From: Actinomycetota bacterium
GTDB lineage: Bacteria > Actinomycetota > Actinomycetes > Nanopelagicales > Nanopelagicaceae
Length of the DNA: 25,594 nt
Direction of reading: 5' to 3'
NCBI GenBank assembly: GCA_947459935.1
Contig: CANHFN010000002.1
Span: 1-25,594, forward strand
The notes under the pieces are model-generated. The model searched no databases. It had not been told where the DNA came from and saw only the letters and a program-made list of their open reading frames with translations. Position numbers and translations under genes: made by a program. Of this stretch, positions 1-8,329 are shown piece by piece (the stretch's first letter is position 1; each line of letters begins with the position of its first letter).

Positions 1-1155
1 CGAAGCCATTGCGCTGTAACGGTTATAGCTGCCTCTGAGTTCACTCTGTATGTATCGCCGGCTTTGTAAGTAACCCCATTAATCGCCCAGCCAGCAAAGA
101 GGTAATTAGTGGCTGAAATTGTCGTCGAAACATCCACCCCAGAGCTCAAGGTCAAATTCGCCCCATATGCCACAGTTGTATTGCTTGGGAAAGCTGTGGT
201 TGTTGTCGCTATGCCTTTGTCATAAGTGACAGCAATTGTTTTTGGAGTCCAGATTGCATACACGGTGACGTTATCAGTTGGAGAGTAGGCAGAACCACTG
301 ACTGTCGTTCCTGCAACATTTTTCCAACCACCGAATGTGTATCCCGTGCGAGACAAAGATGAACCGTCATTCAAAGATATCCCTGCAGAGCCAGTTGTAT
401 ATGTTGCATCAGCAACTGATCCTGTTCCGCCATTTGCGTTGTAGGAAACTGAGTAAGAAATTCCTGCCCAAATCGCATACAACGTGCGAGTTTGAGTTGG
501 TGAATATGGGTTGACCACCGCCGCACCAGATGTAGTTTCAGACCAACCAACAAATGTATAACCAGAGTATGTCAATCCAGTTTTATCTGGAAGCGACAGC
601 GGAGTAGATCCGAATGTGAAGGAATCAGTGGCTCGACTTGGTGATCCGGTTGCACCATTGGCGTTGTAAGTAACAACATAAACTTGTGGTGTCCACTTTG
701 CATACACAGTTAAATTGTTGGCAGCGGTATATGTGGCAGCAGAACTAGTTATCGAATCTGTTGCATTCGCATACAAAGTTCCAGTTCCATTAGATGCTGT
801 AGTCCATCCTGCGAAGGTGTAGCCAGATTTTGTCATTGTGCCTTTAGCGGCAAATGAATAACTGTTACCAAATGTGAAGCTGCCCGCAGCTGCCACTGTT
901 CCGCCATCTGCGCCATTACCGTTATATGTAATTGTGTAGGTAGCTGGGGCCCATTGCGCAGTCAAAGTAATTGTTGCTGTGGGTGAATAACTTGATCCAT
1001 CTACTCCGACCGAAGCGTTTGAAGGATTATTCCAGCCTGTAAAGGTATTTCCTGTCTTCGTAGGCAAAGGCAAAACTAGTGGTGTGCCAAGTGTGTAATT
1101 GGCTGTTGTCGTAGCCAGCGTTCCCCCATTGAGTGAATAAGTAACTACATACGGA
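1..1155 (-). repeat. Tandem InlB/Flg_new (Listeria-Bacteroides) repeat block, C-terminal side
   Basis: Five consecutive repeats of about 65-85 residues lie in the giant gene. Each begins with a beta strand like VTYNANGG, has a central GYTFAGW or equivalent, and ends with TLYAxW. Approximate positions are 1155-955, 950-697, 696-470, 466-250 and 246-1. The copies are diverged in sequence (for example GNTFTGW, GYTFVGW and NYLFAGW), so this is an old array rather than a recent expansion. The last copy runs to the window edge, so more may follow. Confidence 0.85.
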
Positions 1156-4100
1156 GCAGGTGTTGCCGTCACAGTACTTGCAGCACCCGTTGCAGAACCA
1201 GTTGTGTTAATTGCAGTTGCTTTAAATTTATAAGTTGTTCCGTTGGTAAGTCCTGTAATTTCACAACTCAGTGGAGAGGCAGTTGCTAAGACCGTACATG
1301 TTTTGCCAACAACCGGAGTTGTTCCAGTGCTATCAAATACTTGAACAGAGTATGAAGTTGCTGGTCCAACTGTTGTTCCGCTCGCTGCAACCCCAGTTAC
1401 TGTTGCAGTCGCTGTTGTATTACCCGACGTTGCAGCAGATACCGAAGGTGCACCAGGTGCAACTGGACGCCATAGAGCATAAAGAGTTACATCTGAATAA
1501 TAGGTTTGCGAGGTTGCACCAGCCAGACTTGTGCCAGATCCATCTGCCGCTGTGTTCCAGCCCAACAATGTGTAACCTGTTCGTGTTCCAGCTGTTGTGG
1601 AAAGAGTCAGTGGTGTACCTGCAGTGATTACAGCTGTTGAGTTTGTGGTTCCACCATTTGCGTTATAGGTCAGCGTGTAACTATTGGCTGTCCACTTTGC
1701 ATACAAAATTATTGATGCAGTTGGTTTATAAGACGCATTCTCTAAGTAATTTGTGCCGAGTCCGGTTGCCAATGTATTCCAGCCAGCAAATGTGTAACCG
1801 GTGCGGTTTAAAGTGCCTTTTGTTGTTAGGGCAATATTTGCTGAACCAAATATGTAATCTTGCGAAGCAGCTGTAGGCGCACCATTTCCGCCATTTGCGT
1901 TATAAGAAACTACATATGTGTCCGCAACCCAGGACGAGTACAAAAACAGCGGAACAGTAGGTGTGAAAGGTGAAGGTATAACCGCTCCGCTGCCATTAGT
2001 TGTGACCAGTGACCACCCAGCAAATGTGTGATTTGCGCGTGTAACTCCACCTTGGGTAGTGAGGTCTAAAGCCTGCCCATTAGTGGATTGCGCGATAGTT
2101 ACACTATTACCACCAACAACAGGAGAGATCCCTGGTTGATATTGATTTGTAAGATTTAATTGAATAACCGTATTGATGATAAAACTAGATGTTGTTGCCA
2201 CATTTGTATTTCCCGCTGCATCTGAAGCAACACCTTCGGCAATAGAAAGAAATAGTTTTCCAGGCGCACTTCCAGCACCTGTTGCATTAACAACATTGAA
2301 TGTGTAAGAAGAAAGCGCTGATGTCGATAGTGCTGTTGTGGATATCGCCCAACCGGTTGACTCAGCATTCTTAGTGATATCACCAATCACAAAACCATTA
2401 ACAACTTTGCTAAAGATAGCGTTGATATTGAAATTTGCAGATGGTGTGTTTGGAGTTGCAAGCGAATTTCCACCTGAAAGAATTGACGCTGAGGATAAAG
2501 TAACAGTTGGACGTACTGTATCGATTTGTACATTAGTTAAAGCTGTTGATGGAGCTGTAGTTGTTCCACCTAATGTTTGTGTAGCAGTGATCGAATATGT
2601 GCCATCTAGCATTGTTCCAAACGTGCAAGATCCTGTGGTTCCACTTGCGACAAATGTACAAGTAACTGCAGTACCTGATGCTGGAGTTGCAGTTAGCGTG
2701 ACAGTTGCACCAGACGTTAATCCACCGATATTGATAGTTGGTGTATTGTCTTTAGTGATTTTGTCAGTACTCAAAGTGCCTGTGTCTGAAGTGGAATCAA
2801 GAGTTGGTGTGCCAGATGTAGCCAGGCCGCCTATAGCGATTGTGCGAGTTAAAGACGCAAAAATCGGAGTTTCAGATTTCCCACCAAACTCGTACAGCGC
2901 ATTCATTGATTGGGTGCTCAGGTCGACCCAATATCCATTTGCATAATAAATCGCCACATACTGTTCGGCTGCGAGCGTTCCTTCACCGCTTGCAAAATAA
3001 GTAAATGAAGCCGAACCGTTGCCATTTGGTGCATTGGGTAGGAATTTATAAGCACCTTGAGTTGCGTCAGTTATTCCAATCCAGCCAGTTCCTACATTGG
3101 AAGCAACCCACTGAGTTTCTGCAACATCATTTGGCACAACCATGTAACCACACATGCCATTAAAGGAAACCCCACAGTTACTTGAGGTAGTTGTTGGGTT
3201 ATATGCATCTGCCCAAACGACCGCAGAACCACCCCGCCAATAGCTAGATCCTGTTGTTGGGTTGTATCGATAATCACCATTTATCCCTGCATACGATGCA
3301 GTTATCGTGATCGTGGTGCTGATAGCAGTGCCAGCGGCTGTGTACTTTAAAGTTGCGAGCGCCGCATTAACTGCTGCAAGGTCTCCAACAAATGAAATAG
3401 TTCCAGCGGCAGTGCTTAATGCAGCTTGATAACCAGTTGGCAAGCTTAAATTTGTGGTTGTTGTAATTGCTAGTGTTCCACTAGGAACCGTTGCGATAAT
3501 TTGAATTTTGTCTGCATACTGTGAAAGAACTAGGTCATTTACATTATTTGTGTAGACGTTGTTAATTACGTATGCAGTGCCTGCAAGTACACCAATTGGA
3601 TTGCTTGTATTTGTATTAAAACTTGGAGTTAATCCGCTGCTGCTTGGAGTCCAAGTTGCATACAAAGTTGTCGAAGTGCTTGCGGGAAAAGCTGACCCCG
3701 CTGGAACGCTTGTTCCAGAGCCATTAGCAGCGGTATTCCATCCGGCAAAGGTGTAACCAAACTTCACCAAATTTCCTGTGTTCTCTGCAACAGGATTTGA
3801 TGTAGTAAGAGAACTCCACTGAATTGTGATTAATCCATTTCCGCCAGAGTTTTCTGCGACGTTATCTGTGTAAGCCTTGCCTCCACGACCAGCATCACTT
3901 GCATAATTTGGACTTGAAATATTTGGGTATGAGAAATTACTCAAAACACCATTTCCGCCAGCTGTTGCCGTAATCAGAGTTCCACGTGTTAAGTCAAGAT
4001 AGCCCGATCCGCCACCTCCACCGCCGTTTTCTGGACCGCCACCTGCAGTTTGATACGTACCACCACCGCCGCCGTAGTAACCACCGCCACCACCGCCGCC

Positions 4101-7100
4101 GCCTTCTGAATTCGCTTGATTACAGGATGCGCCGCCTTGTAAATATGAACCATTAGGAGACAAGGATCCTGTTGTTGGACAACTTGTATTTCCAGTTGCG
4201 CCAGCACCGCCAGCAGAGTTAGTCCCACCTCGACCAGCAACTGCCGAAGTTCCTGCCTGACCACCATTTTGATTAGCGCCACCACCACCGCCAGCGGTTC
4301 CATTTGTTGCTGATCCAGGTGAAACACCGCCACCGCCACCTGAAATTACAAGCGGTGTAGTTCCAGTGAAGATTCCTGAGTAGCCACCGCCACTAGAACC
4401 TACCTGTCCACCTGCTCCTCCGGGACCGCCACCGCCGTATTTCGTGGTTTGATCACTAACAAGTCCACCTTGGCCAACAACTATCTTTAGAACTTCCCCT
4501 GCGGTTGGTGTACTTAAAGTTGCTTTTGAATATCCACCTGCACCTCCGCTGGGATCACCGTAATAAGTCTTCGATCCGCCACCACCGGCACCCCATGCTT
4601 CAACCAAAATTCCTTTTGAAATATCTAGATCTGTTGGCAGAGTGAATTGTTGGTCACCACCTGTGTAAGAAAAAACCTTACAATTGTTAAAGCCTGTGTC
4701 GGTAACGCATTGAGTTCCGGGGGCTCCTCCAAATGTGGGAGCAGGCACTGTTCCACCAGAAGCCCCATTTGCATTGTATGTAAATTGCGGCCTAAAGATC
4801 GCATAAAGTGTTGCGTTACCAGTACTTGTGTATGAAGCACTGCCAAGATAATTGGTTCCGCTTCCATTTGCAGCTGTATTCCAGCCCATAAAATTCAATC
4901 CGGTTCTGCTTAGGCCTGAACCAGAATTAAGTGTGAAAGTCGCTGATGCTGAACCTTTAGTTATCACTGCCGTTGGAGCTGTTTGCGTAGCTCCGTTTGT
5001 GTTGTATGTGATTGTTGAATTCCATTGAGCATACAAAGTTGTATCACCTGAAGGAGTAAATGTTGTTGCTCCTTCTGCATACGTTGTGCCTGATCCATTA
5101 GCAGCAGTATTCCAACCACTAAATGTGTAATTTGTTTTTACAAGTGATCCGGTGTTTGAAGCAAGAGTTAATGTTCCGCCAGCAAGAGAGACTGTGTTGT
5201 TACTAGGTGCCGTACCACTTGATGCACCATTTGCATCATATGAAACGACGTAGACCAAACCAGTTGAAGATGCTGCGTTTCCGCAATTTGCACCTGCGGT
5301 TGTGGTTCCACCAGTCAGAAGTGCAATGTAACTAGAGCCACCTGCGCCAGCATAATTATCGCCACCACCACCGCCGCCAAAGAATCCACCACCACCGCCG
5401 CCGCCTTCATCTTTTGACGTGCCACCTAAATAAGCAGATCCGGCTGTTCCTGGATAGCCATTTACAGAATATCCACCAGCACCACCAGCAGTTTGCGTTC
5501 CACCAGTTCCAGAGTTCACCGATGCAGGAATGGGTAATCCACTTGTTCCGCCCCCGCCAAAACCACATTGACTATATGAACCGCCGCCGCCGCCTGCTGC
5601 TGTTGCTAAATCAGTAGTTGCATTTGGCAATCTAATTGCAGATCGCCCACCACCAGATGAATACCAAAGCGCAGAAGCGCCACCATATGAACCACCACGT
5701 CCACCACCGCCATAAGTAAGTGGGGTGTAAGCACCGGGCAAACCACTCACCGCTCCAGCTGCAACACCACCGCCACCTTGACCAACAATTACAGTCAAAA
5801 CTTGTCCCGGTGTTACCGCATATGTACCTGTTGCGTATCCACCGCCGCCGCCACCAAAACTTGCACGGCCACCGCCGCCACCTGCGCCAATTAAATAAAA
5901 GGTTGCACTAGTAACATTTGCAGGTACCGTCCAGCTTTGATCTGAACCAGTGTAATTAAATGTCGCAACGGTTGTTACGTTGTTAACTTTGTAACTAATA
6001 CCAACGCAACCATTTCCTGCTTTTGTGACTGCAACTGTTGTACTGGTACCAGGTCCACCTTCACCAACACCTGCAGCACAACTTGGTACGGGCGTACGAG
6101 ACCATTGGGCAAACAAAGTTGTATTCGTACTAGTTGTGATTGAAGCTCCTGCTGCATAAGGTGTTCCGGTTCCATTCGCTGATGTATTCCAACCAGTGAA
6201 CTCATAGCCCTGGTTTGTAAATCCAGTTGCGTCCGGAAGCGCAGTAGCAGTGTTATTTGAGACTATTAAGGCACTTTTTGTGCCAGTTCCACCGTTTGAA
6301 TTAAAGGAGACAGCTGAACTTCCTGCAGGTATTGCTACATATCGAACAATCACAACACCAGAACCACCTGCACTTGCTAGCCCGCTACTTGCAGCAGGTT
6401 GTGAACCACCGCCGCCTCTATTTGCTAATGCCGCAGTGCCAGGGCTTCCACCACCCGGTGAAGCACTACCTGTTGATCCATTTGAACCAGAACCACCACT
6501 GCCATACATAAGTGTTGTGCCAGAGATATTTGAATTAACACCCACACCACCAGTGGTTAAGTTAGCGCCACCACCAGCACCACCGCCGCCGCCAGAAATA
6601 TATTGCCCTGCTGATTGGCCACCTAGATTTCCGTTACCACTTGTGCCACCAGGTGCCAAAGTATTGTTTGGCGCGGTTCCACCATTTGCAGTAATTGTTG
6701 CGAACTTTGATTGCCCGCCATTGTTTACCGAAGTTGACGCTAATCCTTGCGTTCCAATTGCAGCACCGCCTGCACCAACTATTACCGATAAGACATCTCC
6801 TGGTGTAGTTGCAAAACTTGATTGATCGACAACAGCGCCACCACCGCCGCCTTGGGGCCACCAAAGACCCCCTTGTCCTGCTCCACCACTACTTCCGCCA
6901 CCAACTACTAAAACTCTTGCGTTGATAACTCCACTAGGAACTTCCCAATCACAAGTTCCAACAGTTGAAAAAGTTAATACAGTCTCCCCATTAAACGGGC
7001 CTGACGGCGTTGGAGAACAAAGACTAGACGTCAAAAAGCGGACAACTACTACGCCTGATCCTCCAGCACCGCCGTAACCATTTGTCGCTCGAGATCCACC

Positions 7101-7910
7101 GCCACCGGTATTCGCGGCACCATTTCCTGTTGCACTAGATGAAGTAGATGCGTAATAACCAACAGCACCTCCATGTGATGCGTTTCCTGATGAGCCATTT
7201 CCGCCTGCGCCACCGCCGCCATATCCAACAGTGCTCCCTGAAATATCTGAATTGACGCCAACGCCACCATTTCTAGCATCTGTAATTCCTGTAACAACCC
7301 CTCCGTTGCCACCTGCGCCACCGCCACCACCAGTTCCACAACTACCAGAATCACAGCTAGAACCGCTCGAAGTTCCAGTTCCGCCATTGTTTCCATTTCC
7401 GCTAGTTCCACCAATTCGCCCAGCATTATTGGTTGCAACGTTTGAATTCGTTGATCCACCAGATGCAGTAGTGGAACCAAATGCAGAAGAACCACCGTTG
7501 TTTCCAACAGCACCACTTGTTGCTGCTGTAGCCGCACCACCAGCACCAACAGAAATTGTTACGCTATTTCCTGGCGTAACAGATATAGAACTATTTGCAA
7601 TGACTGCGCCGCCGCCGCCGCCTGCTGGCCAGTAAATGCTGTTAATTCCCGCACTTCCACTTCCACCACCACCAACAACTAACAAGCGAACGGATGTAAC
7701 GCCGGCGGGGACTGTCCAATCACAATTACCAACAGTGGAAAAAGTCAAAACAGTATCGCCGCCAACGGTTGTTGATGTTGGATTACATGCAGCTGCATTT
7801 GCTGTGACGGGAATTGAAACTAAAAGACCTGAAATTAAGGTTGCAAGGACTATTGAAGCGATCTTCGGGCGCGCAGAACCTACTTTCATGCGCGCCAACC
7901 CAAAGATCAC
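1..7910 (-). CDS. Giant secreted modular adhesin-like protein (3' end outside window)
   Basis: One frame stays open on the minus strand from the left edge to a GTG at 7910, giving at least 2,636 residues. The GTG is preferred over the in-frame ATG at 7889 because AAAGAGG sits 5 bases upstream of it. Residues 1-39 are a signal peptide (basic start, hydrophobic core, AxA cleavage ending TANA). Approximate order after that: glycine-rich domains at 41-291 and 295-522; InlB/Flg_new repeat 530-602; glycine-rich domain of ALK-like type 645-880; InlB repeats 884-960 and 964-1037; glycine-rich domain 1064-1365; partial InlB repeat 1372-1420; cadherin-like segment 1424-1558; C-type-lectin-like domain 1560-1675; Ig-like domains 1687-1790 and 1797-1915; InlB repeats 1919-2145; FN3-like 2147-2252; InlB repeats 2253-2636. 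The role is probably surface adhesion or matrix binding, by inference from the domains. No anchor is visible because the C-terminus is missing. Confidence 0.88.
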   Translation of the reverse strand, partial: MIFGLARMKVGSARPKIASIVLATLISGLLVSIPVTANAAACNPTSTTVGGDTVLTFSTVGNCDWTVPAGVTSVRLLVVGGGGSGSAGINSIYWPAGGGGGAVIANSSISVTPGNSVTISVGAGGAATAATSGAVGNNGGSSAFGSTTASGGSTNSNVATNNAGRIGGTSGNGNNGGTGTSSGSSCDSGSCGTGGGGGAGGNGGVVTGITDARNGGVGVNSDISGSTVGYGGGGAGGNGSSGNASHGGAVGYYASTSSSATGNGAANTGGGGSRATNGYGGAGGSGVVVVRFLTSSLCSPTPSGPFNGETVLTFSTVGTCDWEVPSGVINARVLVVGGGSSGGAGQGGLWWPQGGGGGAVVDQSSFATTPGDVLSVIVGAGGAAIGTQGLASTSVNNGGQSKFATITANGGTAPNNTLAPGGTSGNGNLGGQSAGQYISGGGGGAGGGANLTTGGVGVNSNISGTTLMYGSGGSGSNGSTGSASPGGGSPGTAALANRGGGGSQPAASSGLASAGGSGVVIVRYVAIPAGSSAVSFNSNGGTGTKSALIVSNNTATALPDATGFTNQGYEFTGWNTSANGTGTPYAAGASITTSTNTTLFAQWSRTPVPSCAAGVGEGGPGTSTTVAVTKAGNGCVGISYKVNNVTTVATFNYTGSDQSWTVPANVTSATFYLIGAGGGGGRASFGGGGGGYATGTYAVTPGQVLTVIVGQGGGGVAAGAVSGLPGAYTPLTYGGGGRGGSYGGASALWYSSGGGRSAIRLPNATTDLATAAGGGGGSYSQCGFGGGGTSGLPIPASVNSGTGGTQTAGGAGGYSVNGYPGTAGSAYLGGTSKDEGGGGGGGFFGGGGGGDNYAGAGGSSYIALLTGGTTTAGANCGNAASSTGLVYVVSYDANGASSGTAPSNNTVSLAGGTLTLASNTGSLVKTNYTFSGWNTAANGSGTTYAEGATTFTPSGDTTLYAQWNSTITYNTNGATQTAPTAVITKGSASATFTLNSGSGLSRTGLNFMGWNTAANGSGTNYLGSASYTSTGNATLYAIFRPQFTYNANGASGGTVPAPTFGGAPGTQCVTDTGFNNCKVFSYTGGDQQFTLPTDLDISKGILVEAWGAGGGGSKTYYGDPSGGAGGYSKATLSTPTAGEVLKIVVGQGGLVSDQTTKYGGGGPGGAGGQVGSSGGGYSGIFTGTTPLVISGGGGGVSPGSATNGTAGGGGGANQNGGQAGTSAVAGRGGTNSAGGAGATGNTSCPTTGSLSPNGSYLQGGASCNQANSEGGGGGGGGYYGGGGGTYQTAGGGPENGGGGGGSGYLDLTRGTLITATAGGNGVLSNFSYPNISSPNYASDAGRGGKAYTDNVAENSGGNGLITIQWSSLTTSNPVAENTGNLVKFGYTFAGWNTAANGSGTSVPAGSAFPASTSTTLYATWTPSSSGLTPSFNTNTSNPIGVLAGTAYVINNVYTNNVNDLVLSQYADKIQIIATVPSGTLAITTTTNLSLPTGYQAALSTAAGTISFVGDLAAVNAALATLKYTAAGTAISTTITITASYAGINGDYRYNPTTGSSYWRGGSAVVWADAYNPTTTSSNCGVSFNGMCGYMVVPNDVAETQWVASNVGTGWIGITDATQGAYKFLPNAPNGNGSASFTYFASGEGTLAAEQYVAIYYANGYWVDLSTQSMNALYEFGGKSETPIFASLTRTIAIGGLATSGTPTLDSTSDTGTLSTDKITKDNTPTINIGGLTSGATVTLTATPASGTAVTCTFVASGTTGSCTFGTMLDGTYSITATQTLGGTTTAPSTALTNVQIDTVRPTVTLSSASILSGGNSLATPNTPSANFNINAIFSKVVNGFVIGDITKNAESTGWAISTTALSTSALSSYTFNVVNATGAGSAPGKLFLSIAEGVASDAAGNTNVATTSSFIINTVIQLNLTNQYQPGISPVVGGNSVTIAQSTNGQALDLTTQGGVTRANHTFAGWSLVTTNGSGAVIPSPFTPTVPLFLYSSWVADTYVVSYNANGGNGAPTAASQDYIFGSANIALTTKGTLNRTGYTFAGWNTLATGLGTNYLENASYKPTASIILYAKWTANSYTLTYNANGGTTNSTAVITAGTPLTLSTTAGTRTGYTLLGWNTAADGSGTSLAGATSQTYYSDVTLYALWRPVAPGAPSVSAATSGNTTATATVTGVAASGTTVGPATSYSVQVFDSTGTTPVVGKTCTVLATASPLSCEITGLTNGTTYKFKATAINTTGSATGAASTVTATPAPYVVTYSLNGGTLATTTANYTLGTPLVLPLPTKTGNTFTGWNNPSNASVGVDGSSYSPTATITLTAQWAPATYTITYNGNGADGGTVAAAGSFTFGNSYSFAAKGTMTKSGYTFAGWTTASNGTGTLYANATDSITSSAATYTAANNLTVYAKWTPQVYVVTYNANGATGSPSRATDSFTFGSTPLSLPDKTGLTYSGYTFVGWSETTSGAAVVNPYSPTQTRTLYAIWAGISYSVSYNANGGTGSVADATYTTGSAGISLNDGSSLSRTGYTFGGWKNVAGTTVSGSAYSPTDNVTVYAIWTPKTIAVTYDKGIATTTTAFPSNTTVAYGANLTLSSGVDVSTTISATNYLFAGWAINGVTYKAGDTYRVNSEAAITVTAQWL
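1475..2155 (-). repeat. Tandem InlB/Flg_new repeat block, middle
   Basis: Three InlB-type repeats encoded at about 2155-1930, 1925-1695 and 1690-1475 each keep the GW core (HTFAGW, GYTFAGW, GYTLLGW) and a terminal W. An FN3-like domain encoded at about 1470-1155 separates them from the C-terminal block. FN3 evidence is the SYSVQVFD strand followed later by EITGLTNGTTYKFKATAIN, which ends with a short TP linker. Confidence 0.8.
2885..3235 (-). other. C-type-lectin-like domain within the giant protein
   Basis: Encoded residues about 1560-1675 show the C-type-lectin fold signature: NGMCGYMVVPND, then ETQWVAS, then WIGITD, a later EQYVAIYY, and YWVDLS followed by ALYEF. These line up with the usual acquisition block, WIG core, and W-x-D to Y-x-C-E ending. 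The final Cys is replaced (ALYEF instead of Y-x-C-E), so the disulphide pattern is not the standard animal-lectin one. A cadherin-like segment with the element AVNAALATLKYT precedes it, a pairing common in large bacterial surface proteins. The ligand is not predictable. Confidence 0.72.
3815..7720 (-). repeat. Glycine-rich domain coding region (four domains, GGN-codon tracts)
   Basis: The gene has four glycine-rich segments: about 7720-7040, 7020-6345, 5970-5280 and 4720-3815. The first two are paralogous: both start with TVLTFSTVG, then CDW, VPxGV and a VVGGG core. The third and fourth contain a (S/T)GxDQxxxxP start, GxGGGG tracts, a VIVGQGG or IVVGQGG strand and a GGxGG end; they resemble the glycine-rich region of ALK/LTK receptors. 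On the plus strand the GGN codons read as CCG/CCA runs, which create long proline/alanine-rich spurious frames. The low-complexity tracts, such as around 4012-4090 and 5356-5405, are likely replication-slippage sites. Confidence 0.82.
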
Positions 7911-7915
7911 TTTTA

Positions 7916-7922
7916 CCTCTTT
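7916..7922 (-). promoter_or_regulatory. Ribosome binding site fixing the GTG start of the giant gene
   Basis: AAAGAGG on the minus strand ends 5 bases before GTG at 7910. The ATG at 7889 has no comparable site. Part of the site overlaps a perfect 6-bp inverted repeat (TTTACT and AGTAAA around a 2-base centre, 7920-7933), so pairing there could mask it. Confidence 0.6.
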
Positions 7923-7993
7923 ACTAGAGTAAATAGGAGAGTGAGTAAGCGTAAAAGTGGGGTGAGGTGAGCACTAGCCAAAAAGGGCTAAAG

Positions 7994-8033
7994 GGGTGAT
8001 ATTCACCCACAAAGATCACCCAAGAAAGGGTGA
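7994..8033. promoter_or_regulatory. Clustered GGGTGA/TCACCC inverted repeats upstream of the giant gene
   Basis: Two perfect 6-bp inverted repeats lie back to back: GGGTGA at 7994-7999 with TCACCC at 8003-8008 (3-base spacer), and TCACCC at 8016-8021 with GGGTGA at 8028-8033 (6-base spacer). A further GGGTGA lies at 7960-7965, followed directly by GGTGA. The cluster is 84-123 bases upstream of the GTG start. This looks like an operator for a dimeric regulator, or a pair of RNA hairpins in the leader. No known riboswitch or regulon motif is recognised. Confidence 0.5.
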
Positions 8034-8071
8034 GATTGAAAGAATTCTGAGCGTAAACGACAGGTGAGTAG

Positions 8072-8111
8072 AAAGAAGAAAAGCCCCCGGTGTGAAAGGC
8101 ACCGAGAGCTT
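8072..8111 (-). terminator. Rho-independent terminator after tRNA-Arg
   Basis: On the minus strand a hairpin has the strong core CGGTG/CACCG extended outward to AAGC/GCTT, with a 7-base loop. A T-rich tract (TTTTCTTCTTTC) follows immediately. It lies 7 bases beyond the mature tRNA end and separates the tRNA from the giant gene. Confidence 0.75.
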
Positions 8112-8117
8112 AACTTG

Positions 8118-8190
8118 TGCGCGCGAAGGGATTCGAACCCCTAACCTTCTGATCCGTAGTCAGATGCTCTATCCGTTGAGCTACGCACGC
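8118..8190 (-). tRNA. tRNA-Arg (anticodon ACG)
   Basis: A 73-base cloverleaf reads on the minus strand. The acceptor stem GCGTGCG pairs with CGCGCGC (one G-U), and the anticodon loop CTACGGA gives anticodon ACG, expected to be A34-edited to inosine for CGN codons. The T arm contains GGTTCGAATCC-type sequence. The discriminator is A and the CCA end is not encoded. A terminator follows. Confidence 0.95.
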
Positions 8191-8277
8191 TTATTTAGTT
8201 GTGAAGTGCAATAGTACCTTCTTTTTATTCATCGCCCAAATGCTCTAAAACCCTTATAAATCAAGCGTATTTTGAGC

Positions 8278-8312
8278 AAAACAAAGGGCGCCCGAATAAA
8301 CGGACGCCCTTT
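8278..8312 (-). terminator. Rho-independent terminator after the 5'-nucleotidase gene
   Basis: On the minus strand AAAGGGCGTCCG pairs with CGGGCGCCCTTT across a 6-base loop (one G-T pair in the stem). The T-rich GTTTT tract follows. It starts about 17 bases after the nucleotidase stop codon. Confidence 0.85.
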
Positions 8313-8329
8313 GAATGATTGCTTAAGTG

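Noticed and set aside
1..2155. Repeat arrays as CRISPR or satellite DNA
   Set aside because: Similarity is at the protein level with diverged codons and lengths of about 200-250 bases per unit. There are no short identical repeats with unique spacers.
2338..2946. Plus-strand open frame of 202 residues
   Set aside because: It lies antisense to the Ig-like and lectin-domain coding region of the giant gene, which has a better supported frame with recognisable domains.
6250..6825. Proline/alanine-rich plus-strand open frame of 191 residues (and similar frames at 7231-7635 and 7636-7932)
   Set aside because: It is the antisense image of GGN glycine codons in the giant gene. It has no ribosome site, and its composition follows from the sense-strand repeats.
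7049..7549. Minus-strand open frame of 166 residues
   Set aside because: It overlaps the giant gene in another frame of the same strand and has the biased composition of a frame-shifted glycine-rich tract.
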